Of a DNA stretch of 64,000 bases, positions 19,411 through 29,175 are shown one piece after another. Position numbers and translations under genes: made by a program. Numbering within the stretch: position 1 is the stretch's first letter; the number at the start of each line of letters is the position of its first letter. Origin of the DNA: Ramlibacter henchirensis (lineage in GTDB: Bacteria; Pseudomonadota; Gammaproteobacteria; Burkholderiales; Burkholderiaceae_C); NCBI RefSeq assembly GCF_004682015.1, contig NZ_SMLM01000001.1, forward strand, positions 2,418,001 through 2,482,000, given 5' to 3'. Under the pieces are notes generated by a model. It searched no databases. It was not told the DNA's origin and worked only from the letters and a program-made list of their open reading frames with translations.

Positions 19411-20229
19411 GTGCTCACCCTCTTTCGCGCGCTGGCCGTGCTGCCCCTGTGGCTCTTGCACGCCATCGGCTGGCTGCTGGGCTGGCTGGCTTTCCTGGGC
19501 TCGCCGACCTACCGGCGCCGCTTTGCGGCCAATGCGCGGCAGGCCGGCTACCGCCTGGCCGACGTGATCAGCGCGGTGCCGTCCGCCGGCCGGCTGGTGG
19601 CCGAGGCGCCTCGCCTCTGGTTCGGCGCCGCGCCGCGCGTGCTCTGGTCCGGCGCGGAGTTGATCGACGCCGCGCTGACGCGCGGGCGCGGCATCGTCTT
19701 CCTCACGCCGCATCTGGGCTGCTTCGAGGCCGCGGCCCAGGGCTACGCCGGCCGCTTCGGGCCCATCACCGTGCTGTACCGGCCGCCGCGCAAGGCCTGG
19801 CTGCGTCCGCTGGTGGAGGGCGCGAGAACGCGCCGCAACCTGTTCGCCGCGCCCACCACGCTGGCCGGTGTGAAGCAGATGCTCAAGGCGCTGCAGGCCG
19901 GGCAGGCCGTCGGCCTGCTGCCGGACCAGGTCCCGCCCGATGGGCTGGGCGTGTGGGCGCCGTTCTTCGGCAGGCCCGCGTACACGATGACGCTCTCGGC
20001 CCGCCTCGCACGGCAGACCGGCGCTGCCGTGCTGCTGGCCTGGGGCGAGCGGCTGGGCTGGGGCCGTGGTTACCGGATCCACCTGCGCCCCTGGCCCGGG
20101 GACTTCGAAGCGGAACCGCAGGCGGCCGCCGCGCAGGTCAATTCGCAGATGGAAGCGCTGATCCGCGAGTGCCCTTCGCAGTACCTGTGGGGTTACGCGC
20201 GCTACAAGACGCCGAGGGAGGCGCGCTGA
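19411..20229 (+). CDS. LpxL/LpxM-type lysophospholipid acyltransferase, first copy
   Basis: 272 residues of the HtrB/LpxL/MsbB family, inner-membrane enzymes that add secondary acyl chains to lipid A. The N-terminus is a hydrophobic anchor (LWLLHAIGWLLGWLAFLG). The catalytic motif appears as TPHLGCFEAAAQGY, an H-x4-E form. LLPDQVPPDGLGVWAPFFG and ECPSQYLWGYARYK further on are typical. The start is GTG 19411; no earlier in-frame start fits the family. Its TGA overlaps the next gene's ATG by one base, so the two are translated together. Which acyl position it serves cannot be read from sequence. Confidence 0.88.
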   Translation: MLTLFRALAVLPLWLLHAIGWLLGWLAFLGSPTYRRRFAANARQAGYRLADVISAVPSAGRLVAEAPRLWFGAAPRVLWSGAELIDAALTRGRGIVFLTPHLGCFEAAAQGYAGRFGPITVLYRPPRKAWLRPLVEGARTRRNLFAAPTTLAGVKQMLKALQAGQAVGLLPDQVPPDGLGVWAPFFGRPAYTMTLSARLARQTGAAVLLAWGERLGWGRGYRIHLRPWPGDFEAEPQAAAAQVNSQMEALIRECPSQYLWGYARYKTPREAR

Positions 20230-21095
20230 TGCTGAGCCGCCTGGGGGTCCTCTTCATGAAGGCGCTCGCGCCCCTGCCGTTGGGCTGGGTGCGCGGGCTG
20301 GGTTCTGCGCTGGGGTGGCTCCTGTATTTCGTGGTGCCGCGCCGGCGCCACGTGGTCCGCGTGAACCTCGACCTGTGCTTCCCCCAGTGGAGCCCCGAGC
20401 AGCGCCGCGCGCTCGTGCCGCGCGTCTTCATCGCCTTCGCCCAGGCGTGGCTGGATCGCAGCTGGCTGTGGCATGGCGATCCGGTCAAGGTGCGCGAGCG
20501 CGTCACGCTGAAGGGCGCCGTCGGCGAACTCGAGGGGAATGAGCCCACGGTGGTCTTCTGGCCGCACTTCGTCGGCATGGACGCCGGCTGGACGGCGCTG
20601 ACGCTGGATACCACCCGCCCCTTCATGACGATCTACACGCACCAGAAGAACCGGGTGGTGGACGACTGGATCCTCCAGGGCCGCCAGCGCTTCGGCAACG
20701 TGCGGCTGTTCCGCCGCGCGGATGGGGTGAAGGCGGTGGTGAGTGCACTGCGCGACGGCGTGCCGCTGTGCCTGCTGCCCGACATGAACTTCGGTCCGGA
20801 GGAGTCGATCTTCGTGCCGTTCTACGGCGTGCCGGCTGCGACCGTGCCGTCGCTTTCGCGCTTCGCGCGGCTGGGCCGGGCCAAGGTGGTGCCGCTGCTC
20901 ACGCGCATCACGCCACAGGGGTACGAGGTGCAGGTGCTGCCCGCGTGGCACGACTTCCCGTCCGACGACCTGGAAGCGGACACGGCGCTGATGAACGAGC
21001 GGCTGCAGGACTACATCGACGGGATGCCGGAGCAGTACTACTGGGTGCACAAGCGGTTCAAGACGCGGCCGGAAGGCGCCAAGCCGGTGTACTAG
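20229..21095 (+). CDS. LpxL/LpxM-type lipid A acyltransferase, second copy
   Basis: 288 residues, a second HtrB/LpxL-family acyltransferase. It has an N-terminal hydrophobic stretch (ALGWLLYFVV), then RRRHVVRVNLDLCFP, the catalytic FWPHFVGMDAGW (H-x4-D), LLPDMNFGPEESIFVPFYGV and a C-terminal MPEQYYWVHKRFKTRP. ATG 20229 overlaps the stop of the first copy (TGATG); the frame is open further upstream only as a shadow. A tandem pair is the usual arrangement for adding both secondary acyl chains of lipid A. Its TAG is shared with the stop of the convergent hydrolase gene. Confidence 0.9.
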   Translation: MLSRLGVLFMKALAPLPLGWVRGLGSALGWLLYFVVPRRRHVVRVNLDLCFPQWSPEQRRALVPRVFIAFAQAWLDRSWLWHGDPVKVRERVTLKGAVGELEGNEPTVVFWPHFVGMDAGWTALTLDTTRPFMTIYTHQKNRVVDDWILQGRQRFGNVRLFRRADGVKAVVSALRDGVPLCLLPDMNFGPEESIFVPFYGVPAATVPSLSRFARLGRAKVVPLLTRITPQGYEVQVLPAWHDFPSDDLEADTALMNERLQDYIDGMPEQYYWVHKRFKTRPEGAKPVY

Positions 21096-22003
21096 GCCAG
21101 AAACGCCGCGAGCCTCTCCGCCACGAACCCGGGCTTTTCATGGACGATCCAGTGAGACGCGTCCGGCACCTTCTCCAACTTCAAGTCCGAAACGTACTCC
21201 TCGAGGCCCTCGACGAGGGACGGCAGCAGCGCCGCATCCTGCATGCCCCAAAGGACCAGCGTTGGCAGCCCCACCGTGAGCATCTCGCGCGGCAGCGTCA
21301 CACCAGCGGCCGCCGGATCGCCGGCACGCGCAGGACGCACGGGCGATGCCCGGTAGTAGTTGCAGCCGCCCACGAGCCCCGCCCCGGGCGGTCCACCGGC
21401 AGGCCCGTTCCACACTTCGCGGTACTGGTCCTTCACAGCCTCGGTGAGCCACGTCGCCGCGCCCCAGCTGCGGAAGAAGGCCCACAGGCGGCGGTAATCG
21501 TCCTCGGCCAGCAGCTGCTCCGCATCCGGGCGGATCAGGAAGTTCATGTACGCGCTGGCTTGCTGCTGCTGCGGGTCGCCGCGCAGCTCGCGCAGGAAGG
21601 TGCCGGGATGGGGCGAGTTGATGATGGCCAGCCGGCGCATGAGCTGTGGCTGCTGGTTGGCGAGATTCCAGCCGATCGCGCCGCCCCAGTCGTGCGCGAC
21701 CAGGCACTCGATCTGACCGCCTTCGGCGGCCATGAGCGCGGCGATGTCCTGCACGAGGTGCTTGGCGCGGTAGGCGCTCACGTCCTTGGGCGAGGACGAT
21801 CGCTCGAAGCCGCGCAGGTTCGGCGCCACGCAGCGGTAGCTGCCGTTCTCCGGCCGCGCGAAATGCTGCAGCAGCTCGTCCCAGACGAACGCCGCTTCGG
21901 GAAAGCCGTGCAGGAACACCAGCGTGGGCCGGCCGCGTTCGCCCGTGGCCCGGCAGCTGAGGGTGATGCCGTGGGGGAGGTCCTGCAGATACGTTTCGAT
22001 CAT
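21092..22003 (-). CDS. Alpha/beta hydrolase, epoxide-hydrolase or dehalogenase type
   Basis: 303 residues. FLHGFPEAAFVW gives the HG oxyanion motif. LVAHDWGGAIGW shows an Asp nucleophile (Asp105) instead of Ser, which marks epoxide hydrolases and haloalkane or fluoroacetate dehalogenases. A C-terminal PDASHWIVHEKP supplies the catalytic His. A cap-domain region with Trp residues lies in between. The substrate is not determinable. The ATG (22001-22003) overlaps the stop of engB (ATGA), so it is translated after engB; the frame stays open upstream only as an engB shadow. The 3' end shares a CTAG with the opposite acyltransferase gene. Confidence 0.88.
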   Translation of the reverse strand: MIETYLQDLPHGITLSCRATGERGRPTLVFLHGFPEAAFVWDELLQHFARPENGSYRCVAPNLRGFERSSSPKDVSAYRAKHLVQDIAALMAAEGGQIECLVAHDWGGAIGWNLANQQPQLMRRLAIINSPHPGTFLRELRGDPQQQQASAYMNFLIRPDAEQLLAEDDYRRLWAFFRSWGAATWLTEAVKDQYREVWNGPAGGPPGAGLVGGCNYYRASPVRPARAGDPAAAGVTLPREMLTVGLPTLVLWGMQDAALLPSLVEGLEEYVSDLKLEKVPDASHWIVHEKPGFVAERLAAFLA

Positions 22004-22665
22004 TCGTCCTCGCTGTGCGTCCAGTTCCACAGAAGCTGCGCGGTTTCTTCCACGCCTTGCCGCTTGAGGGCGGAGAACAGTCTGGCTTCGCCGCCCGCGG
22101 TCTGCAGTCGCGCGATGGACAGGGCCTTGGCGGCTTCGCTCTTGCTCAGCTTGTCGGCCTTGGTCAGGAGCACGAGGAACTTCAGGCCCGCTTCGACGCG
22201 CGGCCGGATCACCTCCAGCAGGATCTCGTCGAGCTCCGTCAGGCCATGGCGCGGGTCGCACAGCAGCACCACGCCGCGCAGGTTGGGTCGGCTCACCAGG
22301 TAGTTGGCCATCACCTGCTGCCAGCGCAGCTTGTCCTCGCGCGGCACGGCGGCGTAGCCGTAGCCGGGCAGGTCGGCCAGCACGGCGTCGGTCACGTCCT
22401 GCTTGCCCAGCGAGAACAGGTTGATGCTCTGCGTGCGGCCGGGCGTCTTGGAGGCAAAAGCCAGCCGCTTCTGCTGCGTCAGCGTGTTGATGCAGGTCGA
22501 CTTGCCGGCGTTGGAACGGCCGACGAAGGCGATCTCCGGATGGTCATGCGGCGGCAGGAATTCGAGCTTGGGCGCGGTGGTCAGGAAGCGCGCCGTGTGC
22601 AGCCACGCCATCGCGCGATCGGCCGGGCCTTTGGAAGCGGCGCTGGCGGCCGGCGGTGCTGTCAT
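22000..22665 (-). CDS. engB: Ribosome biogenesis GTPase EngB/YsxC (YihA)
   Basis: 221 residues from ATG 22665, or 234 from ATG 22704; neither has a clear ribosome site. The P-loop is FVGRSNAGKSTCIN (G1), TPGRTQSINLF follows (G2), DLPGYGYA is G3 and LLTKADKL is G4, matching the TrmE-Era-EngA-EngB-Septin-like GTPases. EngB is needed for large-subunit ribosome assembly. It is divergent from the cytochrome c4 gene, and its stop overlaps the start of the hydrolase gene, so the two share a transcript. Confidence 0.95.
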   Translation of the reverse strand: MTAPPAASAASKGPADRAMAWLHTARFLTTAPKLEFLPPHDHPEIAFVGRSNAGKSTCINTLTQQKRLAFASKTPGRTQSINLFSLGKQDVTDAVLADLPGYGYAAVPREDKLRWQQVMANYLVSRPNLRGVVLLCDPRHGLTELDEILLEVIRPRVEAGLKFLVLLTKADKLSKSEAAKALSIARLQTAGGEARLFSALKRQGVEETAQLLWNWTHSEDE

Positions 22666-22748
22666 GTGGGGGAGGTGCCGCCCGGGGAGCCCGGGGAGGC
22701 GCATTGTAGAATCCCGGGGTTTTGCGCCAAGAAACCCACCTCTAGAAC

Positions 22749-23477
22749 ATGACGTTGCTCGCCCGCCTGCTCGCCGCCGCGATCCTGGCCGCTCCCGCGC
22801 TCCACGCCTTCGCCCAGCAGCAGGGCGCCGCCCCCGCCGCCGCGCCTGCAGCGGCCGCTTCCGCGCCTGCGGCGAACGCCACGCCCGCCGCCCCGGCCGG
22901 CCAGGTCAAGGTCGACGCCGCCGCCGGCGGCCAGCGTTACGCCGCCGTGTGCGCGGCATGCCACGGGCCGGAAGGCAACTCCGGCATCGCGCAGAACCCC
23001 AAGCTTGCGCAGCAGTTCGCCGAGTACACGGTCAAGCAGCTGCAGGAGTTCAAGACCGACAAGCGGCCCAGCGCGATCATGAAGCCATTCGCTTCGCAGC
23101 TGAGCGACCAGGACATGGTCAACATCGCGGCGTTCCTGGCCAGCAGCAAGGCCAGGCCCGGCTTCGCGCGCGACAAGGCCCTGGTCACCCAGGGCGAGCG
23201 CATCTGGCGCGGCGGCCTGCCCGACCGCCAGATCGCCGCCTGCGCGGGCTGCCACAGCCCCAACGGCGCCGGGATCCCGGCGCAGTACCCGCGCCTGTCG
23301 GGCCAGCACGCCGACTACACCATCACGCAGCTGAACAAGTTCCGCACCGCCGCCAACGTGCCCAATGTCAAGGGCGACGGCGCACGGGCCAACAGCATCC
23401 AGATGATGCAGATCGCCTCCCGCATGACCGACCAGGAGATCCGCGCCGTCGCCGACTACGTCGCCGGCCTGCGCTGA
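22749..23477 (+). CDS. Cytochrome c4, di-haem periplasmic electron carrier
   Basis: 242 residues. Residues 1-22 are a signal peptide (ILAAPALHAFA) followed by an Ala/Pro-rich linker. Two CXXCH haem sites are present: Cys68-Cys71-His72 (CAACH) and Cys165-Cys168-His169 (CAGCH), each followed by Y-x-K/R-L and a Met-containing segment, the two-domain layout of cytochrome c4, which feeds terminal oxidases. The first domain is less regular than the second. Two apparent ATGs are possible, but the signal peptide supports 22749. A TAGAAT box lies at 22707-22712. A strong terminator follows; haem attachment would use the ResB/CcsA pair encoded next. Confidence 0.92.
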   Translation: MTLLARLLAAAILAAPALHAFAQQQGAAPAAAPAAAASAPAANATPAAPAGQVKVDAAAGGQRYAAVCAACHGPEGNSGIAQNPKLAQQFAEYTVKQLQEFKTDKRPSAIMKPFASQLSDQDMVNIAAFLASSKARPGFARDKALVTQGERIWRGGLPDRQIAACAGCHSPNGAGIPAQYPRLSGQHADYTITQLNKFRTAANVPNVKGDGARANSIQMMQIASRMTDQEIRAVADYVAGLR

Positions 23478-23526
23478 TGGCTCGCACGGGCCGGGAACCA
23501 AGCAGGTCCGGCCCGACACTACAGGG

Positions 23527-23554
23527 GGCGGGATCTTCCGGATCCCGCCTTTTT
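23527..23554 (+). terminator. Rho-independent terminator after cytochrome c4
   Basis: GGCGGGATC (23527-23535) pairs with GATCCCGCC (23541-23549) around a 5-nt loop and runs into TTTTT (23550-23554) and then GTTTT. Confidence 0.95.
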
Positions 23555-23574
23555 GTTTTCATAAGCCTCCCCGA

Positions 23575-25695
23575 ATGACCGCTTCCACCGAGGGCTTGCG
23601 CCTCGCGACACCATCCGAACGCCTGCGAGCCACGGTGGAACTGCTGTCGTCCATGCGGTTCTCGATCTCGCTGCTGACGGTGATCTGCATCGCGTCGGTG
23701 ATCGGCACGATCCTCAAGCAGCACGAACCCGCGGTCAATTACGTCAACCAGTTCGGCCCGTTCTGGTCGCAGCTCTTCCTGGCGCTCAAGCTCAACGCGG
23801 TCTACAGCGCCTGGTGGTTCCTGCTGATCCTGGCCTTCCTGGTGGTGAGCACGTCGCTTTGCATCGCGCGCAACACGCCCAAGATCCTGGCGGACCTCAA
23901 GGGCTACAAGGAGAACATCCGCGAGCAGAGCCTGCAGGCCTTCCACCACCGCGCCGGCGGTGAGCTGGGCGATGCGCCGGAAGCGGCCGCGCATCGCATC
24001 GGCAAAGCCCTGGTTTCCGGCGGCTGGAAGGTGCGCCTGCAGCAGCGCACCACGCCGCAAGGCGAAGGCTGGATGGTGGCGGCCAAGACGGGCGCGGCCA
24101 ACAAGCTCGGGTACATCGCCGCGCACAGCGCCATCGTGCTGGTCTGCCTGGGCGGGCTGTTCGACGGCGACCTGATCGTGCGCGCGCAGATGTGGTTCGG
24201 CGGCAAGACGCCGTACACCGGCGGTGGCCTCATCGCCGACGTGCCGCCGCGCCACCGCTTGCCGGCCAGCAATCCCACCTTCCGCGGCAACCTGCTCGTT
24301 TCGGAAGGCACGCAGTCCAGCACGGCGATCCTGGCGCAGTCCGACGGCATCCTGCTGCAGGAACTGCCGTTCTCCATCGAGCTGAAGAAGTTCATCGTGG
24401 AGTACTACTCCACCGGCATGCCCAAGCTGTTCGCCAGCGAGATCGTGATCCACGACCGCGAAACGGGCGAGAAGGTGCCGGCGCGCGTGGAGGTCAACCA
24501 TCCGGCCAGCTGGCGCGGCATCGAGATCTACCAATCGAGCTTCGACGACGGCGGTTCCACCGTGAAGCTGGCGGCGGTGCCGATGACCGGCACGGGCAAG
24601 CCGTTCGAGGTCCAGGGCACGATCGGCAGCAACACGCAGATCACGCGAGGGCAGGGCGACGGTGCCGAGAAGCTCACGCTGGAGTTCACGGGCCTGCGCG
24701 TGATCAACGTGGAGAACATGTCGGAAGCGGGCGGCGGCAGCGGAGCCGATCCGCGCAAGGTCGACCTGGGCGACTCGATCGGCGCGCGATTGGGCGCGGC
24801 CAACAAGACGACGAACAAGAAGGAGCTGCGCAACATCGGCCCCTCCGTCAGCTACAAGCTGCGGGACGCAGCAGGCCAGGCGCGCGAGTTCAACAACTAC
24901 ATGCTGCCGGTCGACATGGGCGAGGGCGTGCCGGTGTTCCTGCTGGGCCTGCGCGACACGCCGTCGGAGAACTTCCGCTACCTGCGCGTGCCGGCCGACG
25001 ACCAGGGCGGCATGGACGGCTTCCTGCGACTGCGGGCCGCGCTGGCCGACCCCGCGATGCGCGAGCAGGCGGTGCGCCGCTACGCGAAGGCGGCCACCGA
25101 TCCCGCGCGGCCGCAACTCGCCGAGCAGCTGGCGGGATCGGCCGCACAGGCGCTCGCACTGTTCGCGGGTGACCCCGCCGCAGGCGGCAAAGGCGCGGGG
25201 CTCGCCGCCGTGTCGGATTTCCTCGAGACGCGCGTGCCCGAGGGCGAGCGCAATCGGGCGGGCGAAGTCGTGGTGCGGATCCTCGGCGGCGTGCTGTTCG
25301 AGCTGGCGCAGATCACGCGCCAGCAGGCGGGGCTGGCGCCCCTGGATCCGGGCGATCGCACTCAGGCGTTCATGACGCAGGCCGTGATGGCGCTGAGCGA
25401 CGCGCACCTGTACCCCGCGCCGATGGCCTTCCAGCTCAAGGATTTCCAGCAGCTGCAGGCCAGCGTGTTCCAGGTGACACGTTCCCCGGGGCGCAACATT
25501 GTCTATCTCGGGTGCGCTTTGCTGATCCTTGGCGTTTTTGCGATGCTCTACGTCCGCGAGCGCCGCCTGTGGGTGTGGCTGCGTCCCGCGGCCGGCGGCA
25601 GCGAAGCGTCGATGGCGCTGTCGAGCAACCGCCAGACCCTCGAGGTCGATCGCGAGTTCGACCGCCTGCGCACCCAACTGCTCGGAACCCGATGA
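23575..25695 (+). CDS. resB: Cytochrome c biogenesis protein ResB (System II)
   Basis: 706 residues. ResB, with CcsA, forms the System II cytochrome c synthase that brings haem to the periplasm and attaches it to CXXCH sites. Early membrane helices (SMRFSISLLTVICIASVIGT and AWWFLLILAFLVVSTSLCIA), a third near residue 180 and one near residue 650 flank a large periplasmic domain, the usual ResB topology. LKQHEPAVNYVNQFGPFW is the conserved loop after the first helix. The ATG overlaps no upstream gene and lies 21 bases beyond the cytochrome c4 terminator, so its promoter must be very close. Its TGA overlaps the next gene's ATG. Confidence 0.93.
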   Translation: MTASTEGLRLATPSERLRATVELLSSMRFSISLLTVICIASVIGTILKQHEPAVNYVNQFGPFWSQLFLALKLNAVYSAWWFLLILAFLVVSTSLCIARNTPKILADLKGYKENIREQSLQAFHHRAGGELGDAPEAAAHRIGKALVSGGWKVRLQQRTTPQGEGWMVAAKTGAANKLGYIAAHSAIVLVCLGGLFDGDLIVRAQMWFGGKTPYTGGGLIADVPPRHRLPASNPTFRGNLLVSEGTQSSTAILAQSDGILLQELPFSIELKKFIVEYYSTGMPKLFASEIVIHDRETGEKVPARVEVNHPASWRGIEIYQSSFDDGGSTVKLAAVPMTGTGKPFEVQGTIGSNTQITRGQGDGAEKLTLEFTGLRVINVENMSEAGGGSGADPRKVDLGDSIGARLGAANKTTNKKELRNIGPSVSYKLRDAAGQAREFNNYMLPVDMGEGVPVFLLGLRDTPSENFRYLRVPADDQGGMDGFLRLRAALADPAMREQAVRRYAKAATDPARPQLAEQLAGSAAQALALFAGDPAAGGKGAGLAAVSDFLETRVPEGERNRAGEVVVRILGGVLFELAQITRQQAGLAPLDPGDRTQAFMTQAVMALSDAHLYPAPMAFQLKDFQQLQASVFQVTRSPGRNIVYLGCALLILGVFAMLYVRERRLWVWLRPAAGGSEASMALSSNRQTLEVDREFDRLRTQLLGTR

Positions 25696-27014
25696 ACACC
25701 GCCGCCACCCAGACCATCACCCTCGACCCAGGCTTCTTCGCGAAGCGGCGCCCGCTGGACTGGGTGTTCGCCCTGCTGGTCGCCGCCGGCGGGCTGTTCG
25801 CCTTCACCCGCTACTCGGCGTACATGGACGTGTACGAGAAGGGCATCCTGCTGGGATCGATCCCCGCGGCGATCTGGCTGGGCTGGTTCTGGCGTCCGCT
25901 GCAGGCATTGATGGTCGCGGTGGCCGGGTTCTCGCTGCTGGGCGTCTTCTCGTACCAGGGCTCGCTGGCGCGCGCGGAGAACGTCTTCTGGCTGAAGTAC
26001 TTCCTCTCCAGCCAATCGGCGATCCTGTGGATGAGCGTGCTGTTCTTCATGAGCACCGCGTTCTACTGGTTCGGGATGGTCGGCCGCAGCCAGGCCGACG
26101 CGATGGAAAGGATCGGCTCGCGCGTTGCGTGGGCGGCAGTGGGCATGGCCCTCATCGGCACCATGGTGCGCTGGTACGAGAGCTACCTGATCGGGCCGGA
26201 CATCGGGCACATCCCGGTGAGCAACCTGTACGAAGTCTTCGTCCTCTTCTGCTGGCTGACGGCGCTGTTCTACCTCTACTTCGAGTCGCACTACGGCACG
26301 CGCTCGCTCGGCGCATTCGTGATGCTGGTGGTCAGCGCAGCGGTCGGTTTCCTGCTCTGGTACACCGTGGTGCGCGAGGCGCACGAGATCCAGCCGCTGG
26401 TGCCGGCGCTCAAGAGCTGGTGGATGAAGCTGCACGTGCCGGCCAATTTCATCGGCTACGGCACGTTCGCGCTCGCCGCGATGGTGGCGTTCGCGTACCT
26501 GATCAAGCAGAAGGCGGGCGAGACGCGCTGGTGGAAGCTGGCGCCCCTGTGGGGCCTGGGCGTGGTGCTGTGCTTCGAGCCGATCGTGTTCCGCCGCAAC
26601 GTCGAAGGCGGCAGCAGCTACTGGGCGGTGTACTTCGGCGTCGCGGCCCTGATCGTCGCCGGCATCCTGTGGGGACGCCGGCGCATCGCCGCGCGCCTGC
26701 CTTCATTCGAAGTGCTGGACGACGTGATGTACAAGTCCATCGCCGTCGGCTTCGCCTTTTTCACCATCGCCACCGTGCTCGGCGCGCTCTGGGCGGCGGA
26801 GGCCTGGGGCGGCTACTGGAGCTGGGACCCGAAGGAGACCTGGGCGCTGATCGTCTGGCTCAACTACGCGGCCTGGCTGCACATGCGCCTGATGAAAGGC
26901 CTGCGCGGCGCGGTCTCGGCGTGGTGGGCACTGGTGGGCCTGGCGGTAACGACGTTCGCCTTTCTTGGCGTCAACATGTTCCTATCGGGCCTGCATAGCT
27001 ACGGCGCGCTCTGA
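25692..27014 (+). CDS. ccsB: Cytochrome c biogenesis protein CcsA/CcsB (System II haem channel)
   Basis: 440 residues with many membrane helices. The Trp-rich haem-handling motif [19 protein letters not shown], the WWD domain, is near the C-terminus, and conserved His residues lie on loops ([20 protein letters not shown]). This is the CcsA-family partner of ResB; proteobacterial annotation often names it CcsB. ATG 25692 overlaps the resB stop as ATGA, which sets the start. Together the two genes form a complete System II unit next to a di-haem cytochrome. Confidence 0.94.
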   Translation: MNTAATQTITLDPGFFAKRRPLDWVFALLVAAGGLFAFTRYSAYMDVYEKGILLGSIPAAIWLGWFWRPLQALMVAVAGFSLLGVFSYQGSLARAENVFWLKYFLSSQSAILWMSVLFFMSTAFYWFGMVGRSQADAMERIGSRVAWAAVGMALIGTMVRWYESYLIGPDIGHIPVSNLYEVFVLFCWLTALFYLYFESHYGTRSLGAFVMLVVSAAVGFLLWYTVVREAHEIQPLVPALKSWWMKLHVPANFIGYGTFALAAMVAFAYLIKQKAGETRWWKLAPLWGLGVVLCFEPIVFRRNVEGGSSYWAVYFGVAALIVAGILWGRRRIAARLPSFEVLDDVMYKSIAVGFAFFTIATVLGALWAAEAWGGYWSWDPKETWALIVWLNYAAWLHMRLMKGLRGAVSAWWALVGLAVTTFAFLGVNMFLSGLHSYGAL

Positions 27015-27082
27015 CACCTGATTCCGTGTATGGTCCGGGCGCGCAGCACCTTCTCACCAGGGCAACCGCGAAGGGGACCTTC

Positions 27083-28071
<989 letters not shown>

Positions 28072-28078
<7 letters not shown>

Positions 28079-28446
28079 GCCGGGGCCTCGGCGATGCGAG
28101 CGGCTTCGGCCAGGCACTGCTGTTCCGCGAGGGACCGTTCGCGGTTCAGCTTCGAGGCGATGAGGTCGGGCAGCGTGCAGTCGGGTGAATCGTCCCGCGC
28201 CGCGCCGTCGGCGGGATTGGCGCAAGCGGCCGCCCAGTGGACGTCATGGATGTTGGCCACCTGTTCGCGGCAGCGGGCGAGGGCGAGACGTGCGCCGGTG
28301 CTCAGCGGCACACGCTGCGCCGCGGTGGTGCCGGTGCGCGATTGCGGCTCGGGCCATCGGCTGCCCAGCCCCTGCACCGCGTCGAGCACGGCCACTCCCG
28401 CCAGCAGCATCGCCGCTGCGACCGGGGAGGAGAGCCGGGTGCTCAT
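28072..28446 (-). CDS. Small secreted or membrane-anchored protein of unknown function
   Basis: 124 residues, not recognised. The N-terminus [20 protein letters not shown] is a signal peptide or a single membrane anchor. The rest has four Cys (in [23 protein letters not shown] and EQQCLAEA), suggesting disulphides in the periplasm, and Ala-rich helices. ATG 28444-28446 is chosen because it starts at the hydrophobic segment; the frame continues upstream as a shadow of msrQ. It separates msrP from msrQ on the opposite strand. Confidence that it is a real gene is moderate. Confidence 0.6.
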
Positions 28447-28512
28447 GGCTGCTTCGCAGGAAATCCAGAATAGCACTCGCTCCCCGTTTGCGTGGGGCCG
28501 GAGCCTCTGCTG

Positions 28513-29175
28513 ATGGCCACCGCCGCGCGCCGTTCCGTCCTGCTGCATCCGGCGGCCAAACCGCTGCTGTTCGTCCTGGCGCTGCTGCCATTCGCGTGGC
28601 TGTTCTACGGCGCGGTGGCGAATCAGCTCGGAGCGAATCCAGCCGAATACCTCATCCGCGCCACCGGCGACTGGACGCTGCGTTTTCTCTGTCTGACGCT
28701 GGCCGTCACGCCGCTGCGAGTGGTCACCAGCCAGCCCGCGCTCGTGCGCTTCAGGCGGATGCTGGGGCTGTTCACCTACTTCTATGCGTGCCTGCACCTG
28801 TCGGGCTATGCGCTGTTCGACATGGGCCTGGACTTCGCCGACATCGCGAAAGACATCGCCAAGCGGCCGTTCATCCTGGTGGGCTTCGCGGGGTTCCTGC
28901 TGCTGACGCCGCTGGCCGCGACGTCGTTCAACCGCGCGATCCGCGCGCTTGGTGCGTCGCGCTGGCAGGCGCTGCACCGCGCCGTCTACGTCATCGCCGG
29001 CCTGGCGATCCTCCATTTCTTCTGGATGCGCGCGGGCAAGAACGACTTCGCCGAAGTGGCGGTGTATGCCGCCATCCTAGCGGTGCTGCTCGGATGGCGC
29101 CTGTGGCGGCGACTGCGCGGCGCGGCCGCGCGGCCGGTCAGCGCACCAGCCGCTCGCCCCGCATCAGGTCGCTGA
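28513..29175 (+). CDS. msrQ: MsrQ, haem-binding membrane subunit of methionine sulfoxide reductase
   Basis: 220 residues with about six membrane helices of the ferric-reductase-like/YedZ family. MsrQ passes electrons from the respiratory chain or a flavin reductase to MsrP in the periplasm. Haem-ligand His residues lie in YACLHLSGYALFD, QALHRAVYVIAGLAILHFFW. GGAG (28499-28502) supports ATG 28513; a GTG at 28492 is an alternative. It is separated from msrP by a small minus-strand gene. The 3' end overlaps lysA by 38 bases. Confidence 0.92.
   Translation: MATAARRSVLLHPAAKPLLFVLALLPFAWLFYGAVANQLGANPAEYLIRATGDWTLRFLCLTLAVTPLRVVTSQPALVRFRRMLGLFTYFYACLHLSGYALFDMGLDFADIAKDIAKRPFILVGFAGFLLLTPLAATSFNRAIRALGASRWQALHRAVYVIAGLAILHFFWMRAGKNDFAEVAVYAAILAVLLGWRLWRRLRGAAARPVSAPAARPASGR

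Noticed and set aside
22666..22704. The 13-residue longer start of EngB at 22704
   Set aside because: Kept as an alternative only: neither start has a ribosome site and the extra residues (MRLPGLPGRHLPH) are not family-like.
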